In this document: piece after piece, positions 1 through 8,699 of the stretch
Layout of the letters: each line of letters starts with the position of its first letter
How positions within the stretch are numbered: the stretch's first letter is position 1
Source: Mycolicibacterium austroafricanum
GTDB lineage: Bacteria; Actinomycetota; Actinomycetes; Mycobacteriales; Mycobacteriaceae
Assembly: GCF_902705885.1 (NCBI RefSeq)
Contig: NZ_CACSIP010000023.1
Span: forward strand, 241,442-305,441
Direction: 5' to 3'
DNA: 64,000 nt
Translations under genes and position numbers: made by a program
Notes under the pieces: model-generated
The model's database searches: none
Told to the model about the DNA's origin: nothing
The model's input: only the letters and a program-made list of their open reading frames with translations

Positions 1-11
1 GCTTCAGTTTT

Positions 12-710
12 CTAGGCACGCGAGGCCAGTAGCGAGGACAGCGGCCGGAATGGCTGCAGCCAAGCGCCCTGCTCTGGCAGCGAATCGAGGCCGATTCGCG
101 GTAGCGGTTCCCGGAAGACACCGTCGATGTCCTCCAGGTCGACAAACTCCAAGGTATCCGACGCTAACGCCCAACTGGCATGTTCGCGAAATCCGAGCAC
201 CTGGACCGGGATGCCGTCCCTGGCCAGGTCCTCGAGCGGGAGTTTGAAAGCCTGACCGTCGGCCGAGGCCACGATCAAGCCGGCCAGCCCTTCGCCACGG
301 CGCAGGGCGATGTGGGCCAGCATGTCGCTGTCGACGTCACTGTCGTCATCGATCTTGGGTTTCGCGAACACCGCGAACCCCACGTTACGCAGCGCTTCCA
401 CCCACGGCCGGACGACGTCGGCGCTGCCCGGGGCGATGTTGGTGAAGACGGTGGCCTCGGGTTCCAGCGAGAGGGCGGGCTGGCTGTCGCCGAGTTGCAC
501 CGACAGGTCGGCGGTGCGGGCCAGCAGCCAGCGTCCCAGCGCGTCGAATCGGGGCCGGTGCGCTGCGGTCGGGCGGCCTCCGAGGATCGACCCCAGCCCC
601 ATGTCCAGATTCGGTGCGTCCCACACCAGCAGCACGCGCGCGATCGCAGGCCCGTCGGCTGCCGAGGTGAGGACGTCGGGGACGTCGGGGATGTTCTCGG
701 TCAGGCTCAC
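12..710 (-). CDS. NYN-domain protein (Rv0207c-like)
   Basis: This 232-residue protein looks like a PIN/NYN-fold nuclease domain. A hydrophobic strand ends in the acidic motif WDAPN (Asp31, Asn34). A second acidic cluster, DSDVDSDM, sits near residues 124-130, and a third Asp lies in VASADG near 151. These are the positions where NYN proteins place metal-binding carboxylates. The GTG start at 710 overlaps the trmB stop (GTGA), so the two are probably translationally coupled. The same frame stays open far upstream through trmB, but that extension is only the antisense-free reading of trmB in another frame. In M. tuberculosis this pair lies next to mmpL3, which would fall just outside the left edge. 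Its RNA substrate is unknown. Confidence 0.85.
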   Translation of the reverse strand: MSLTENIPDVPDVLTSAADGPAIARVLLVWDAPNLDMGLGSILGGRPTAAHRPRFDALGRWLLARTADLSVQLGDSQPALSLEPEATVFTNIAPGSADVVRPWVEALRNVGFAVFAKPKIDDDSDVDSDMLAHIALRRGEGLAGLIVASADGQAFKLPLEDLARDGIPVQVLGFREHASWALASDTLEFVDLEDIDGVFREPLPRIGLDSLPEQGAWLQPFRPLSSLLASRA

Positions 711-1486
711 GGCGCCTTCTCCCAGAGCAGTTCCGCCACGTCGGTGCCGGCCAACGCCTTGATCTCGTATTTGGTCGCAGGCCGGGCCACCGAGATGGGC
801 AGGGTGTCGGTAGCGCGATCGGCGCTGATCCGGCGCAACCGGGGCTCCGCGTCCCCGACCTCGGCGATCTGCTCGGCGTACCCGCGGTGGTCGGTGGCGG
901 CGTGCAGCACTCCGCCGGGCCGCAGCCGGTCGGCGATCAGCGCCATGGTGGCGGGTTGCAGCAGCCGGCGCTTGTGGTGGCGTGCCTTGGGCCACGGGTC
1001 CGGGAAGAACACCCGCACCCCTGTCAGCGACTGCGGTGCGATCATGTGGGTCAGCACGTCGACCCCGTCGCCGCGGATCAGCCGGATGTTGGTGACCGAG
1101 GCGCGATCGATGGCGCTGAGCAGCTGTGCCAGGCCGCGCCGGTAGACCTCGACGGCGATGACGTCCAGGTCGGGTTCGGCCTGGGCCATGGCCAGCGTCG
1201 ACGTACCTGTTCCGCAGCCGATCTCCAGGATCACCGGAGCCCGGCGGCCGAACCACGCCTCGGTGTCGAGTCGCTCCTCGGGTCCGGTCGGCGCGTCGTC
1301 GCGAGCCTGTCGGCCCAGTTCCGGCCACAGCCGGTCCCAGGTGGCCTGCTGCTTGTCCGAGATCGTGGAGCGTCGGGCGCGGAAGCTGGTGACCCGGCGG
1401 GAGAAATGCGGGCTGACCTCCGGATCGTCAGCCAGCGCGCTGGCGACGTCGGGACCCGGCACTTGCATCCGTCCATGGTCGCTCAT
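707..1486 (-). CDS. trmB: tRNA (guanine-N7)-methyltransferase TrmB
   Basis: This predicted SAM-dependent enzyme methylates G46 of tRNA at N7 in the cytoplasm. The SAM-binding loop is LEIGCGTGTS near residues 87-96. The TrmB signature FFPDPWPKARHHKRR, which binds substrate and forms the active site, lies near residue 155. An acidic strand (VIAVEVYRRGL) follows the SAM loop. The ATG at 1486 is chosen over a TTG one codon upstream. At 259 residues it is usual for mycobacterial TrmB, which has an N-terminal extension rich in Arg and Ser. It forms a two-gene operon with the downstream NYN-domain gene through a 4-nt stop/start overlap. It is divergent from the GTPase-like pair. Confidence 0.95.
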   Translation of the reverse strand: MSDHGRMQVPGPDVASALADDPEVSPHFSRRVTSFRARRSTISDKQQATWDRLWPELGRQARDDAPTGPEERLDTEAWFGRRAPVILEIGCGTGTSTLAMAQAEPDLDVIAVEVYRRGLAQLLSAIDRASVTNIRLIRGDGVDVLTHMIAPQSLTGVRVFFPDPWPKARHHKRRLLQPATMALIADRLRPGGVLHAATDHRGYAEQIAEVGDAEPRLRRISADRATDTLPISVARPATKYEIKALAGTDVAELLWEKAP

Positions 1487-1664
1487 CAAGGCGGCACTCC
1501 CCGCATCGTGTTACAGATTGATACCCAACAGTTGCCTTCCACTGGTACACGCGAGTACCTGGTGCGTCCACCTCCGAAGATCGTTCCTGGCCAGCCGTGT
1601 TCATCCCCACACCGGCCCTCATCCCCAGCCTGCCCGCTGCGGCCGGTTTCGTCCGGTCGGAGGT

Positions 1665-2678
1665 GTGACGATTTTCGGAACGGGCCGAAACGGGGTTCGG
1701 GAGCGGGGGCTGAAGATTTTCGTCGACGTACTGGCCGAATTCGCCGCGCGCGTCCGGGTTTCGGGAGTGACGGCCGTGGAGGAGAGGTTGCGCGCGCCGC
1801 TGGCGGTGGCGGTGCGCGGCCGGTGCGGCGTGGGGCGCGGCGCGGTGGCCAGCGCGCTCGCCGGTTCCGGTGTGACGGTGACCACCGACGCCACCGACGC
1901 CGACGTGCAGGTGCTGGTCATCGCCGAGGCGCTCAAACCCGAGGATCGAGCGGCCGCAGCAGATCCAGGCCCGACATTGGTGGTGCTGAACAAGGCGGAC
2001 CTGGGGGGTGCAGGCGGGCCCCTGGATTCCGCCGAGCGGCGCGCGGCAGAGGTGGCCGCGACGGTGGGCCTGGCCGTCGTCCCGATGATCGCCCACCTGG
2101 CCGCGGTCGAGTTCGACGACGAGCAGGTCGCGGCGCTGCGCGTGCTCGTCGCCAACCCCGCCGACATGACGTCGACGGACGCGTTCGTGCGTTCGGAACA
2201 CGTGCTGCCCGCGGAGGTGCGCGGGAGTCTGTTGACGAGGCTGGACCGGTTCGGTCTGGCCCATGCCGTACTGGCCGTCGCCGACGGAGCGAGCACTGCG
2301 ACGCTCACGCAGCGGCTGCGGGTGCTCAGCCAGGTCGACCGGGTGCTGGCGCATCTGGACGGGGTGGCGGCACCGGTCCGCTACCGCAGGGTGTGTGCCG
2401 CGGTGCAGGAACTGCGGCTGCTCGCCGCACGATCCGGTGACCACCGGCTCGAGGAGTTCCTGGCCTCCGACGACGTTGTCATCGCGGTGATGGCGGCCGC
2501 GGTCGAGGTGGTGGAGGCCTCCGGGACCACCGTGGACCGCGGGCACCACGCGGACGCGCATCTTCGCCGGGCGCGGCACTGGCGGCACTACGGCCAGGGT
2601 CCGGTCGGCGTGCTGCACCGGCGGTGCGCGGCCGACATCACCCGCGGTTCACTTCGACTTCTCGGGCAGCAACGGTGA
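1665..2678 (+). CDS. Degenerate dynamin-like GTPase, first of pair (Rv0209-like)
   Basis: This protein of about 337 residues is uncharacterised. The N-terminal region reads like a small GTPase fold. A P-loop-like segment (RGRCGVGRGAVA, near residues 48-60) is followed by a strand and a clear G4 motif, VLNKADL, near residue 107. The P-loop lacks the invariant Lys and Ser/Thr, with Arg-Gly-Ala at those places, so nucleotide binding may be lost or altered. The C-terminal half is helical. Its stop overlaps the GTG of the next gene (GTGA), suggesting coupled synthesis and a heterodimer, as with the IniA/IniC-type paired dynamins. The start is uncertain. GTG 1665 is in frame but almost touches its GGAGG, so a start a few codons later is possible. 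Confidence 0.75.
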   Translation: MTIFGTGRNGVRERGLKIFVDVLAEFAARVRVSGVTAVEERLRAPLAVAVRGRCGVGRGAVASALAGSGVTVTTDATDADVQVLVIAEALKPEDRAAAADPGPTLVVLNKADLGGAGGPLDSAERRAAEVAATVGLAVVPMIAHLAAVEFDDEQVAALRVLVANPADMTSTDAFVRSEHVLPAEVRGSLLTRLDRFGLAHAVLAVADGASTATLTQRLRVLSQVDRVLAHLDGVAAPVRYRRVCAAVQELRLLAARSGDHRLEEFLASDDVVIAVMAAAVEVVEASGTTVDRGHHADAHLRRARHWRHYGQGPVGVLHRRCAADITRGSLRLLGQQR

Positions 2679-4039
2679 GCGATCCCGCCGATCCACCGGG
2701 GGTGCTCCGCCGCGACGTCGTGTTGGTGACCGGACCGCCACACGCGGGGGTCACCAGCCTGGTGCAGACACTGCGGCAGCGGCTGCCCGGGCACGGCTAC
2801 GTCGAGGACCACGAGATCGGCGTCGGGACCGCGCCTGTGGCCGTGCTGTTCGTGGTGTCGGCCGTCGCCCCGGTCACGGAATCGGATTGTGCGCTGGCCG
2901 ATCTCGCCAGCACGCAGACCGATGTGGTGATCGCGGCGGTCACCAAGATCGACGACCACCGCGACTGGCGGGCGGTCCTCGCGGCCGACCGCGAGAAACT
3001 CGGCGCGCGCGTGCCCAGGCTCCGGGGCATCCCGTGGACAGGCGTCGCGGCTGCACCGCGGTTGGGTGAGCCGTTCGTCGACGGCCTCGTCGAAACCCTG
3101 CAACGGCATCTCGGCCACCCCCGGCTGACGAGCCGGAATAGCCTGCGTGCCTGGGAGTCTCGGCTCTGCGCCGAGATCGAGCAGCAAGACGCGCTTCGCC
3201 GGCGCCGTGACGAGCTGGTGCGACAACGCAACCGCTCCAGAGCCGAGGGGGTGGTCGCGCTCCGCGGCCGGATCCAGCAGACCCGGGTGGCACTGTTGCG
3301 TACCGCACGCCACCGTTGCCTGGCGGCGCGAACCGAACTGCTCGGTCTGGCGGCCACCACCGGCCGGGGGAGCGCCGGGTTCGTCCGCAGTGTCCGACGG
3401 CGGTGCGGCGACGTAGCCGGCGAGGTCGATGAGGAGATCATCGCCCGAACCCGGGCGCTGGCATCCGAACTCGGCCTGACCGAGCCACCTCGGTCGGCTG
3501 CCGGGGCGGTGGCGCCGATCGCCGAACCCCTGGTGAGGACCCGGCGGCTGGAAACCCAGCTGATGACGGTCCTCGGTGCGGGATTCGGGCTCGGGGTGGC
3601 GCTGGTGCTGAGCCGGTTGTTCTCCGGATTGGCGCCGGGGTTCACGGGTGCGGCCGCGAGCACCGGGGTCGGGCTGGCCGTCACAGTGTGGGTGGTCAGA
3701 GTTCGCACGCTGTTGCACGATCGGGCGGTGCTCGACCGGTGGGTCGATGACGCGATCACCACGCTCCGTCAAGTGCTCGAGGAGCGGGTGGTCCTTGCGG
3801 TGCTGGCCGTCGAGTCCGCCCTGGTGTCGCAGCACCTGGCCCGCCATGACACGGAGAACTCGGCGGTGGCTGCGCGCGTCGCCGAGATCGACGCCGAACT
3901 GCGGGAGCACCGTCGGGCCGCGGCCCCGACGCGCACGGTCCCAGACGGTGCGACGCCGTCGTCACGGCAGCAGTTGGAGGCCGTCCGGACTGCGCTGGCG
4001 ACGGCGAAATCGACCGAAACTCTGGTTACCGGCCGGTAG
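2675..4039 (+). CDS. Degenerate dynamin-like membrane GTPase, second of pair (Rv0210-like)
   Basis: This 454-residue protein has a GTPase-like N-terminus. A P-loop-like segment VTGPPHAGVTS lies near residues 16-26, with Val where the catalytic Lys should be. A G4-like VTKIDDH follows near residue 90. Long charged helices rich in Arg, Glu and Gln (residues 150-290) suggest coiled coil. Two membrane-spanning or membrane-inserting segments lie near residues 295-345, and a further helical region closes the protein. The layout of GTPase head, helical stalk and paired hydrophobic paddle is that of bacterial dynamin-like proteins. The start is the GTG overlapping the stop of the preceding partner gene. 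A role in membrane remodelling is inferred from architecture only. Confidence 0.75.
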   Translation: MSDPADPPGVLRRDVVLVTGPPHAGVTSLVQTLRQRLPGHGYVEDHEIGVGTAPVAVLFVVSAVAPVTESDCALADLASTQTDVVIAAVTKIDDHRDWRAVLAADREKLGARVPRLRGIPWTGVAAAPRLGEPFVDGLVETLQRHLGHPRLTSRNSLRAWESRLCAEIEQQDALRRRRDELVRQRNRSRAEGVVALRGRIQQTRVALLRTARHRCLAARTELLGLAATTGRGSAGFVRSVRRRCGDVAGEVDEEIIARTRALASELGLTEPPRSAAGAVAPIAEPLVRTRRLETQLMTVLGAGFGLGVALVLSRLFSGLAPGFTGAAASTGVGLAVTVWVVRVRTLLHDRAVLDRWVDDAITTLRQVLEERVVLAVLAVESALVSQHLARHDTENSAVAARVAEIDAELREHRRAAAPTRTVPDGATPSSRQQLEAVRTALATAKSTETLVTGR

Positions 4040-4242
4040 ACCACCGGGTGACAGGCATCTGAATCGTTCCTGTGAGTGATCGGACATACTCCTGAACGAC
4101 CACGGGTATGTGCACCACGTTAACCTCAGTACATAGGGACGGCCGTGGCGTTCGGCGTGGCATTCGGTTCGAGCCTTTGGTTCAGAGTCGAGCGCCTGCG
4201 TCCTCGCAGAGACCTCGCGCAGAAGATGCAGGAGACAACAGG

Positions 4243-6072
4243 ATGACCGCAGCGACAATTCCAGGACTGGATTCCGCACCGACCAAGCACGAGGGGCTGC
4301 TGGCTTGGGTCCGCGAGATCGCCGAACTCACCCAGCCCGACCGCGTCGCGTTCGCCGACGGCTCGGCCGAGGAGTACGACCGGCTGGCCGCGCAGTTGGT
4401 GGAGGCGGGTACCTTCCAGAAGCTCAACCCGGAAAAGCAGCCGAACTCCTATCTCGCGCTCTCGGACCCCTCCGATGTCGCACGCGTCGAGTCCCGTACC
4501 TTCATCTGTTCCGAGCGCGAGGTCGACGCGGGTCCCACGAACAACTGGATGGACCCCGCCGAGATGCGCGGCCTCATGACCGATCTCTACCGCGGCTGCA
4601 TGCGCGGCCGCACCATGTGGGTCGTCCCGTTCTGCATGGGCCCGCTCGAAGCCGAAGACCCCAAGCTCGGCGTCGAGATCACCGACTCGGAGTACGTCGT
4701 CGTCTCGATGCGCACCATGACCCGAATGGGGCAGGCTGCGCTCGACAAGCTCGGAAAGGACGGCTTCTTCGTCAAGGCGCTGCACTCCGTCGGTGCGCCG
4801 CTGGAGGCGGGCCAGACGGACGTGCCGTGGCCGTGCAACGACACGAAGTACATCACCCACTTCCCGGAGACCCGTGAGATCTGGAGCTACGGGTCCGGCT
4901 ACGGCGGCAACGCGCTGCTGGGCAAGAAGTGCTACTCGCTGCGCATCGCGTCGGCCATGGCACGCGACGAGGGCTGGCTCGCTGAGCACATGCTGATCCT
5001 CAAGCTGATCTCCCCGGAGAACAAGGCGTACTACATCGCCGCGGCGTTCCCGTCGGCCTGCGGCAAGACCAACCTCGCGATGCTGCAGCCCACCATTCCG
5101 GGCTGGCGCGCCGAAACCGTGGGCGACGACATCGCGTGGATGCGTTTCGGCAAGGACGGCCGGCTGTATGCCACCAACCCCGAGTTCGGTTTCTTCGGCG
5201 TGGCGCCCGGCACGAACTGGGACTCCAACCCCAACGCGATGAAGACCATCGCGGGCGGCAACACCGTGTTCACCAACGTCGCCAAGACCGACGACGGGGA
5301 CGTGTGGTGGGAGGGCTTGGAGGGCGAACCCGACCACCTGATCGACTGGAAGGGTAACGACTGGATCCTGCGTGAGACGGAAACCAAAGCAGCGCACCCG
5401 AACTCGCGCTACTGCACCCCGATCTCGCAGTGCCCGACCCTGGCCCCGGAGTGGGACGACCCGCAGGGCGTGCCGATCTCGGCGATCCTTTTCGGCGGGC
5501 GACGCAAGACCACCGTCCCGCTGATCACCCAGGCCCGCGACTGGCAGCACGGCGTGTTCATCGGCGCCACACTCGGTTCCGAACAGACCGCCGCCGCCGA
5601 GGGCAAGGTCGGCACCGTGCGCCGCGACCCGATGGCGATGCTGCCGTTCATGGGCTACAACGTGGGCGACTACATGCAGCACTGGATCGACATCGGCAAG
5701 AACTCCGACGAGTCCAAGATGCCCGCCGTGTTCTTCGTCAACTGGTTCCGCCGCGGCGCCGACGGTCGTTTCCTGTGGCCGGGTTTCGGGGAGAACAGCC
5801 GGGTGCTCAAGTGGGCCATCGAGCGCATCGAGCACAAGTCCGACGGCAAGACCACGCCGATCGGGATCGTGCCGACGGCCGCGGACATGGACCTCGAGGG
5901 GCTCGACGTGAAGGCCGAAGACGTCGACGAGGCACTGGCGGTCAACGCCGAGGAGTGGCGCCAGGAACTGCCACTGATCGAGGAGTGGTTCGAGTTCGTG
6001 GGCGAAAAGCTGCCGACAGGTATCAAGGACGAGTTCGACGCCCTCAAGCACCGGCTCGCCGAAGAGGCCTGA
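4243..6072 (+). CDS. pckA: Phosphoenolpyruvate carboxykinase (GTP)
   Basis: This enzyme converts oxaloacetate plus GTP to phosphoenolpyruvate plus CO2 and is the gateway to gluconeogenesis in mycobacteria growing on lipids. At 609 residues it is the usual length of the GTP-dependent class. The PEPCK P-loop FPSACGKTN lies at residues 269-277, with Lys275 as nucleotide ligand. The second kinase motif GDDIAWM follows about 25 residues later. The substrate-binding segment GYGGNALLGKKCY precedes the P-loop, and FFVNWFRR lies near residue 500. The ATG at 4243 has an AGGAG 8-9 nt upstream, whereas in-frame starts further upstream have none. About 200 bp of non-coding DNA precede it, suggesting its own promoter. 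Its lipid-catabolic neighbours fit its physiology. Confidence 0.97.
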   Translation: MTAATIPGLDSAPTKHEGLLAWVREIAELTQPDRVAFADGSAEEYDRLAAQLVEAGTFQKLNPEKQPNSYLALSDPSDVARVESRTFICSEREVDAGPTNNWMDPAEMRGLMTDLYRGCMRGRTMWVVPFCMGPLEAEDPKLGVEITDSEYVVVSMRTMTRMGQAALDKLGKDGFFVKALHSVGAPLEAGQTDVPWPCNDTKYITHFPETREIWSYGSGYGGNALLGKKCYSLRIASAMARDEGWLAEHMLILKLISPENKAYYIAAAFPSACGKTNLAMLQPTIPGWRAETVGDDIAWMRFGKDGRLYATNPEFGFFGVAPGTNWDSNPNAMKTIAGGNTVFTNVAKTDDGDVWWEGLEGEPDHLIDWKGNDWILRETETKAAHPNSRYCTPISQCPTLAPEWDDPQGVPISAILFGGRRKTTVPLITQARDWQHGVFIGATLGSEQTAAAEGKVGTVRRDPMAMLPFMGYNVGDYMQHWIDIGKNSDESKMPAVFFVNWFRRGADGRFLWPGFGENSRVLKWAIERIEHKSDGKTTPIGIVPTAADMDLEGLDVKAEDVDEALAVNAEEWRQELPLIEEWFEFVGEKLPTGIKDEFDALKHRLAEEA

Positions 6073-6090
6073 CCCCGGTTCCGCGAACGC

Positions 6091-6112
6091 GCGCGTCTGC
6101 ACGGCGACGCGC
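6091..6112 (+). terminator. Possible hairpin terminator after pckA
   Basis: A 7-bp GC-only inverted repeat, GCGCGTC (6091-6097) and GACGCGC (6106-6112), with an 8-nt loop lies 18 nt past the pckA stop. There is no T tract, which is common for mycobacterial intrinsic terminators. In GC-rich DNA such hairpins arise by chance, so this is a weak call. Confidence 0.35.
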
Positions 6113-6190
6113 CGCGTGATGCGTACATTTTGTGCGCGCTCGTAGGGGCTGAGCGGCCTGAGTCCGCCACGAGGCGCCACTTCCGACCAC

Positions 6191-6227
6191 TTGACACCCG
6201 TCAAGTCTGCCGAAGTAGAGTCTGACC
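6191..6227 (+). promoter_or_regulatory. Leaderless-type promoter with overlapping palindrome
   Basis: A consensus -35 TTGACA (6191-6196) is followed after 19 nt by TAGAGT (6216-6221), which fits the mycobacterial -10 pattern TANNNT. Six bases later comes the ATG at 6228, where transcription would be expected to start. The mRNA is therefore probably leaderless, and no ribosome-binding site is visible. The -35 is part of an inverted repeat, TTGAC-N4-GTCAA (6191-6204), that could be an operator. A repressor bound there would block the -35 contact. Confidence 0.6.
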
Positions 6228-7748
6228 ATGCAGATCCGCGACACCGCCGTTGCCACACCTGACAAGCCCGCCATCATCATGTACCCGTCCGGCACGGTCG
6301 TGACGTTCGGGGAACTGGAAGCCAGAGCCAACCGCCTGGCGCATCTGTTCCGGGACGCCGGGCTGGTGGAGGGCGACGTCGTCGCGATCCTCATGGAGAA
6401 CAACGAGCACATGCACGCGGTGATGTGGGCGGCGCGCCGCGCAGGCCTCTACTACGTGCCCATCAACACCAACCTCACCGCTGCCGAGGCCGCGTACATC
6501 ATCGACAACAGCAGCGCCAAGGCGATCGTGGGCTCCGGCAAGCTCAGGGACACGCTGGCAGGCCTTCGCGACCAGCTTCCCAACGGTCTGCCGCCGGTGC
6601 TGGTGATCGCCGACGGGCAGCTCGACGGATGGCAGAGCTACCCCGAATGTGTTGCCGGGCAGCCAGATACCCCGATCGACGACGAGATCGAAGGTGACCT
6701 GCTGCAGTACTCCTCGGGCACTACCGGCAGGCCGAAGGGCATCAAACGCGAACTGCCGCATCTGCCGCCGGCCGAGGCGCCCGGTCTGATGGCCGCCCTG
6801 GTGTCGTTCTGGATGCACCCTGACGCCGTCTATCTCAGCCCCGCACCGCTGTACCACACCGCTCCGTCGGTGTGGTCCATGCAGACGCAGGCCGGGGGGA
6901 TCACCACCGTGGTGATGGAGAAGTTCGACGCCGAGGGCGCGCTGGACGCGATCGACCGGTACCGCGTCACGCACGGCCAGTTCGTTCCGGTGATGTTCAC
7001 CCGGATGCTGAAACTTCCTGCAGACAAGCGGTTGTCCTACGACGTGTCGAGCCTCGAGCGGGTGATGCACGCCGCGGCGCCATGCCCGGTGGAGATCAAG
7101 CAGCAGATGATCGACTGGTGGGGTCCGATCGTCGACGAGTACTACGCCTCCTCCGAAGCCCACGGTTCCACGCTGATCACCGCCGATGAGTGGCTGACGC
7201 ATCCCGGCTCGGTCGGGAGGCCGCTGGCGGGGGCGCTGCACATCCTCGACGAGGACGGCAACGAACTGCCCCCGGGCCAGGCCGGTGAGATCTACTTCGA
7301 GGGCGGGTTCGATTTCGAGTACCTCAACGATCCTGGGAAGACAGCCTCGTCTCGCGATGCCCGCGGCTGGAAGACGGTGGGCGACATCGGTTATGTCGAC
7401 GAGGAGGGCTTCCTCTACCTCACCGACCGCAGGCATCACATGATCATCTCCGGCGGGGTCAACATCTATCCCCAAGAAGCGGAGAACCTCCTCGTCACCC
7501 ACCCGTTGGTGATGGACGCCGCGGTGTTTCCAATCCCCGACGACGAGATGGGGCAGAGCGTCAAGGCGGCGGTGCAGACCGTCGACCCGAGTGATGCCAC
7601 CCCGGAGTTCGCTGCCGAACTGCTCGCCTGGGTGCGGGACAGGCTGGCGCACTACAAGTGTCCGCGTTCGATCTCGTTCGAGGAGCAGCTGCCGCGTACC
7701 GACACCGGCAAGTTGTACAAGCAGGAGCTGATGAAGAAGTACTCATGA
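6228..7748 (+). CDS. fadD4: Acyl-CoA synthetase (FadD4-like)
   Basis: This 506-residue ANL-superfamily enzyme is predicted to activate a fatty or other carboxylic acid with ATP and CoA through an acyl-adenylate. The ATP-binding motif YSSGTTGRPKGIKR lies near residue 163. The A5-type motif YYASSEAHGSTL follows, then the hinge region YLTDRRHHMIISGGVNIYPQE. The C-terminal catalytic Lys is in TDTGKLYKQEL near residue 498. The ATG at 6228 is at the predicted transcription start. Its last codon overlaps the ATG of the enoyl-CoA hydratase (ATGA), so activation and hydration steps are probably co-expressed. The symbol is assigned from position downstream of pckA and family, and the true substrate is unknown. 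Confidence 0.88.
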   Translation: MQIRDTAVATPDKPAIIMYPSGTVVTFGELEARANRLAHLFRDAGLVEGDVVAILMENNEHMHAVMWAARRAGLYYVPINTNLTAAEAAYIIDNSSAKAIVGSGKLRDTLAGLRDQLPNGLPPVLVIADGQLDGWQSYPECVAGQPDTPIDDEIEGDLLQYSSGTTGRPKGIKRELPHLPPAEAPGLMAALVSFWMHPDAVYLSPAPLYHTAPSVWSMQTQAGGITTVVMEKFDAEGALDAIDRYRVTHGQFVPVMFTRMLKLPADKRLSYDVSSLERVMHAAAPCPVEIKQQMIDWWGPIVDEYYASSEAHGSTLITADEWLTHPGSVGRPLAGALHILDEDGNELPPGQAGEIYFEGGFDFEYLNDPGKTASSRDARGWKTVGDIGYVDEEGFLYLTDRRHHMIISGGVNIYPQEAENLLVTHPLVMDAAVFPIPDDEMGQSVKAAVQTVDPSDATPEFAAELLAWVRDRLAHYKCPRSISFEEQLPRTDTGKLYKQELMKKYS

Positions 7749-8647
7749 CAGTCGAATTGGCCGGCGGCGTGCTCGTCGCCCTCGGAACACCCTCCGACGA
7801 GGCGACTTTCACGCTCACCGAGGACCCCTGCGACGACCGCCGTGCGGTCACCGTCGCCTCGGTGTCGGAGTCGCTCGACGAGCTCACCCACCGCTGTCGC
7901 CGGTGGCCCGAGGCGGCGGCGGTGTGTGACGACGTGTTGCGCGCTCTCGATCCGCAGGGCTCGACGTTCACCGGCGTCGTCACCGAGTCACTGGCGTACT
8001 CGACCCTGCAGTCCGGCAGCGAGTTCGCCCGTTGGCTTGCCGAACGTGGCCCGGCGCGGGTCCCGGAGATCGCGAATCCCGTCCAGGCACATCGCGACGG
8101 CGGCCGGCTGGTGATCCGGTTCAACCGGCCGCAGCGGCACAACGCGTTCTCCACCGATGCCCGGGCGGCCCTGCTGGAAGCCCTCGACGTGGCCCGGTTG
8201 GACCCGTCCGTCAACGAGGTGGTGCTGGCCGGTAACGGCCCGTCCTTCTGCAGCGGTGGCGACCTCGCCGAGTTCGGCACCTTCACCGACCCGGCGGGCG
8301 CGCACCTGGCCCGCACCCGCCACAGCCCCGCCCTGGCGCTCGCCGACATCACCGCCCGGCTGGGACGTGCCTGCCGGGCCGAGATACACGGGCAGGTGCA
8401 GGGCAGCGGGCTGGAGATGGCCGCGTTCTGCGGATGGGTGCGCTGTCACCCCGATGCGGTGTTGGGCCTACCGGAACTCCGCCTGGGACTGATCCCCGGA
8501 GCCGGGGGGACGGTCAGCATCACCCGCCGGATCGGTCGCTGGCGTACCGCCTATCTGGTGTTGTCCGGGCGAGATGTGGATCCGGTGACCGCGTTGCGGT
8601 GGGGTCTGGTCGACGAGGTCGGCGCTGCCGGGCCGGCCGGACGATGA
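7745..8647 (+). CDS. Enoyl-CoA hydratase/isomerase family protein
   Basis: This 300-residue crotonase-fold protein is probably the beta-oxidation hydration step acting on the product of the coupled synthetase gene. About 100 N-terminal residues are not part of the crotonase core and resemble no domain I recognise. The core begins near residue 112 (RLVIRFNRPQRHNAFS). The oxyanion-hole segment FCSGGDLAEFG lies near residue 167 and GSGLEMAAFCG near 222. The PELRLGLIPGAGGT helix, near residue 242, carries the family catalytic Glu in PELRLG. The start ATG overlaps the upstream stop by 4 nt. The gene converges on the GntR regulator 52 bp downstream. Confidence 0.85.
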   Translation: MTVELAGGVLVALGTPSDEATFTLTEDPCDDRRAVTVASVSESLDELTHRCRRWPEAAAVCDDVLRALDPQGSTFTGVVTESLAYSTLQSGSEFARWLAERGPARVPEIANPVQAHRDGGRLVIRFNRPQRHNAFSTDARAALLEALDVARLDPSVNEVVLAGNGPSFCSGGDLAEFGTFTDPAGAHLARTRHSPALALADITARLGRACRAEIHGQVQGSGLEMAAFCGWVRCHPDAVLGLPELRLGLIPGAGGTVSITRRIGRWRTAYLVLSGRDVDPVTALRWGLVDEVGAAGPAGR

Positions 8648-8699
8648 CCTCGTTGACGTCGACGTCGGGGCGGTAGTCGCGCATCGCCGCCACCGAGCG

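Noticed and set aside
12..1328. One long protein joining the NYN gene and trmB region
   Set aside because: The upstream part has low-complexity Arg/Pro/Ala composition from another frame of trmB. The GTG at 710 begins the recognisable domain.
4126..6258. A 710-codon minus-strand frame opposite pckA
   Set aside because: It is the mirror of a GC-rich gene. The plus-strand frame carries all PEPCK motifs.
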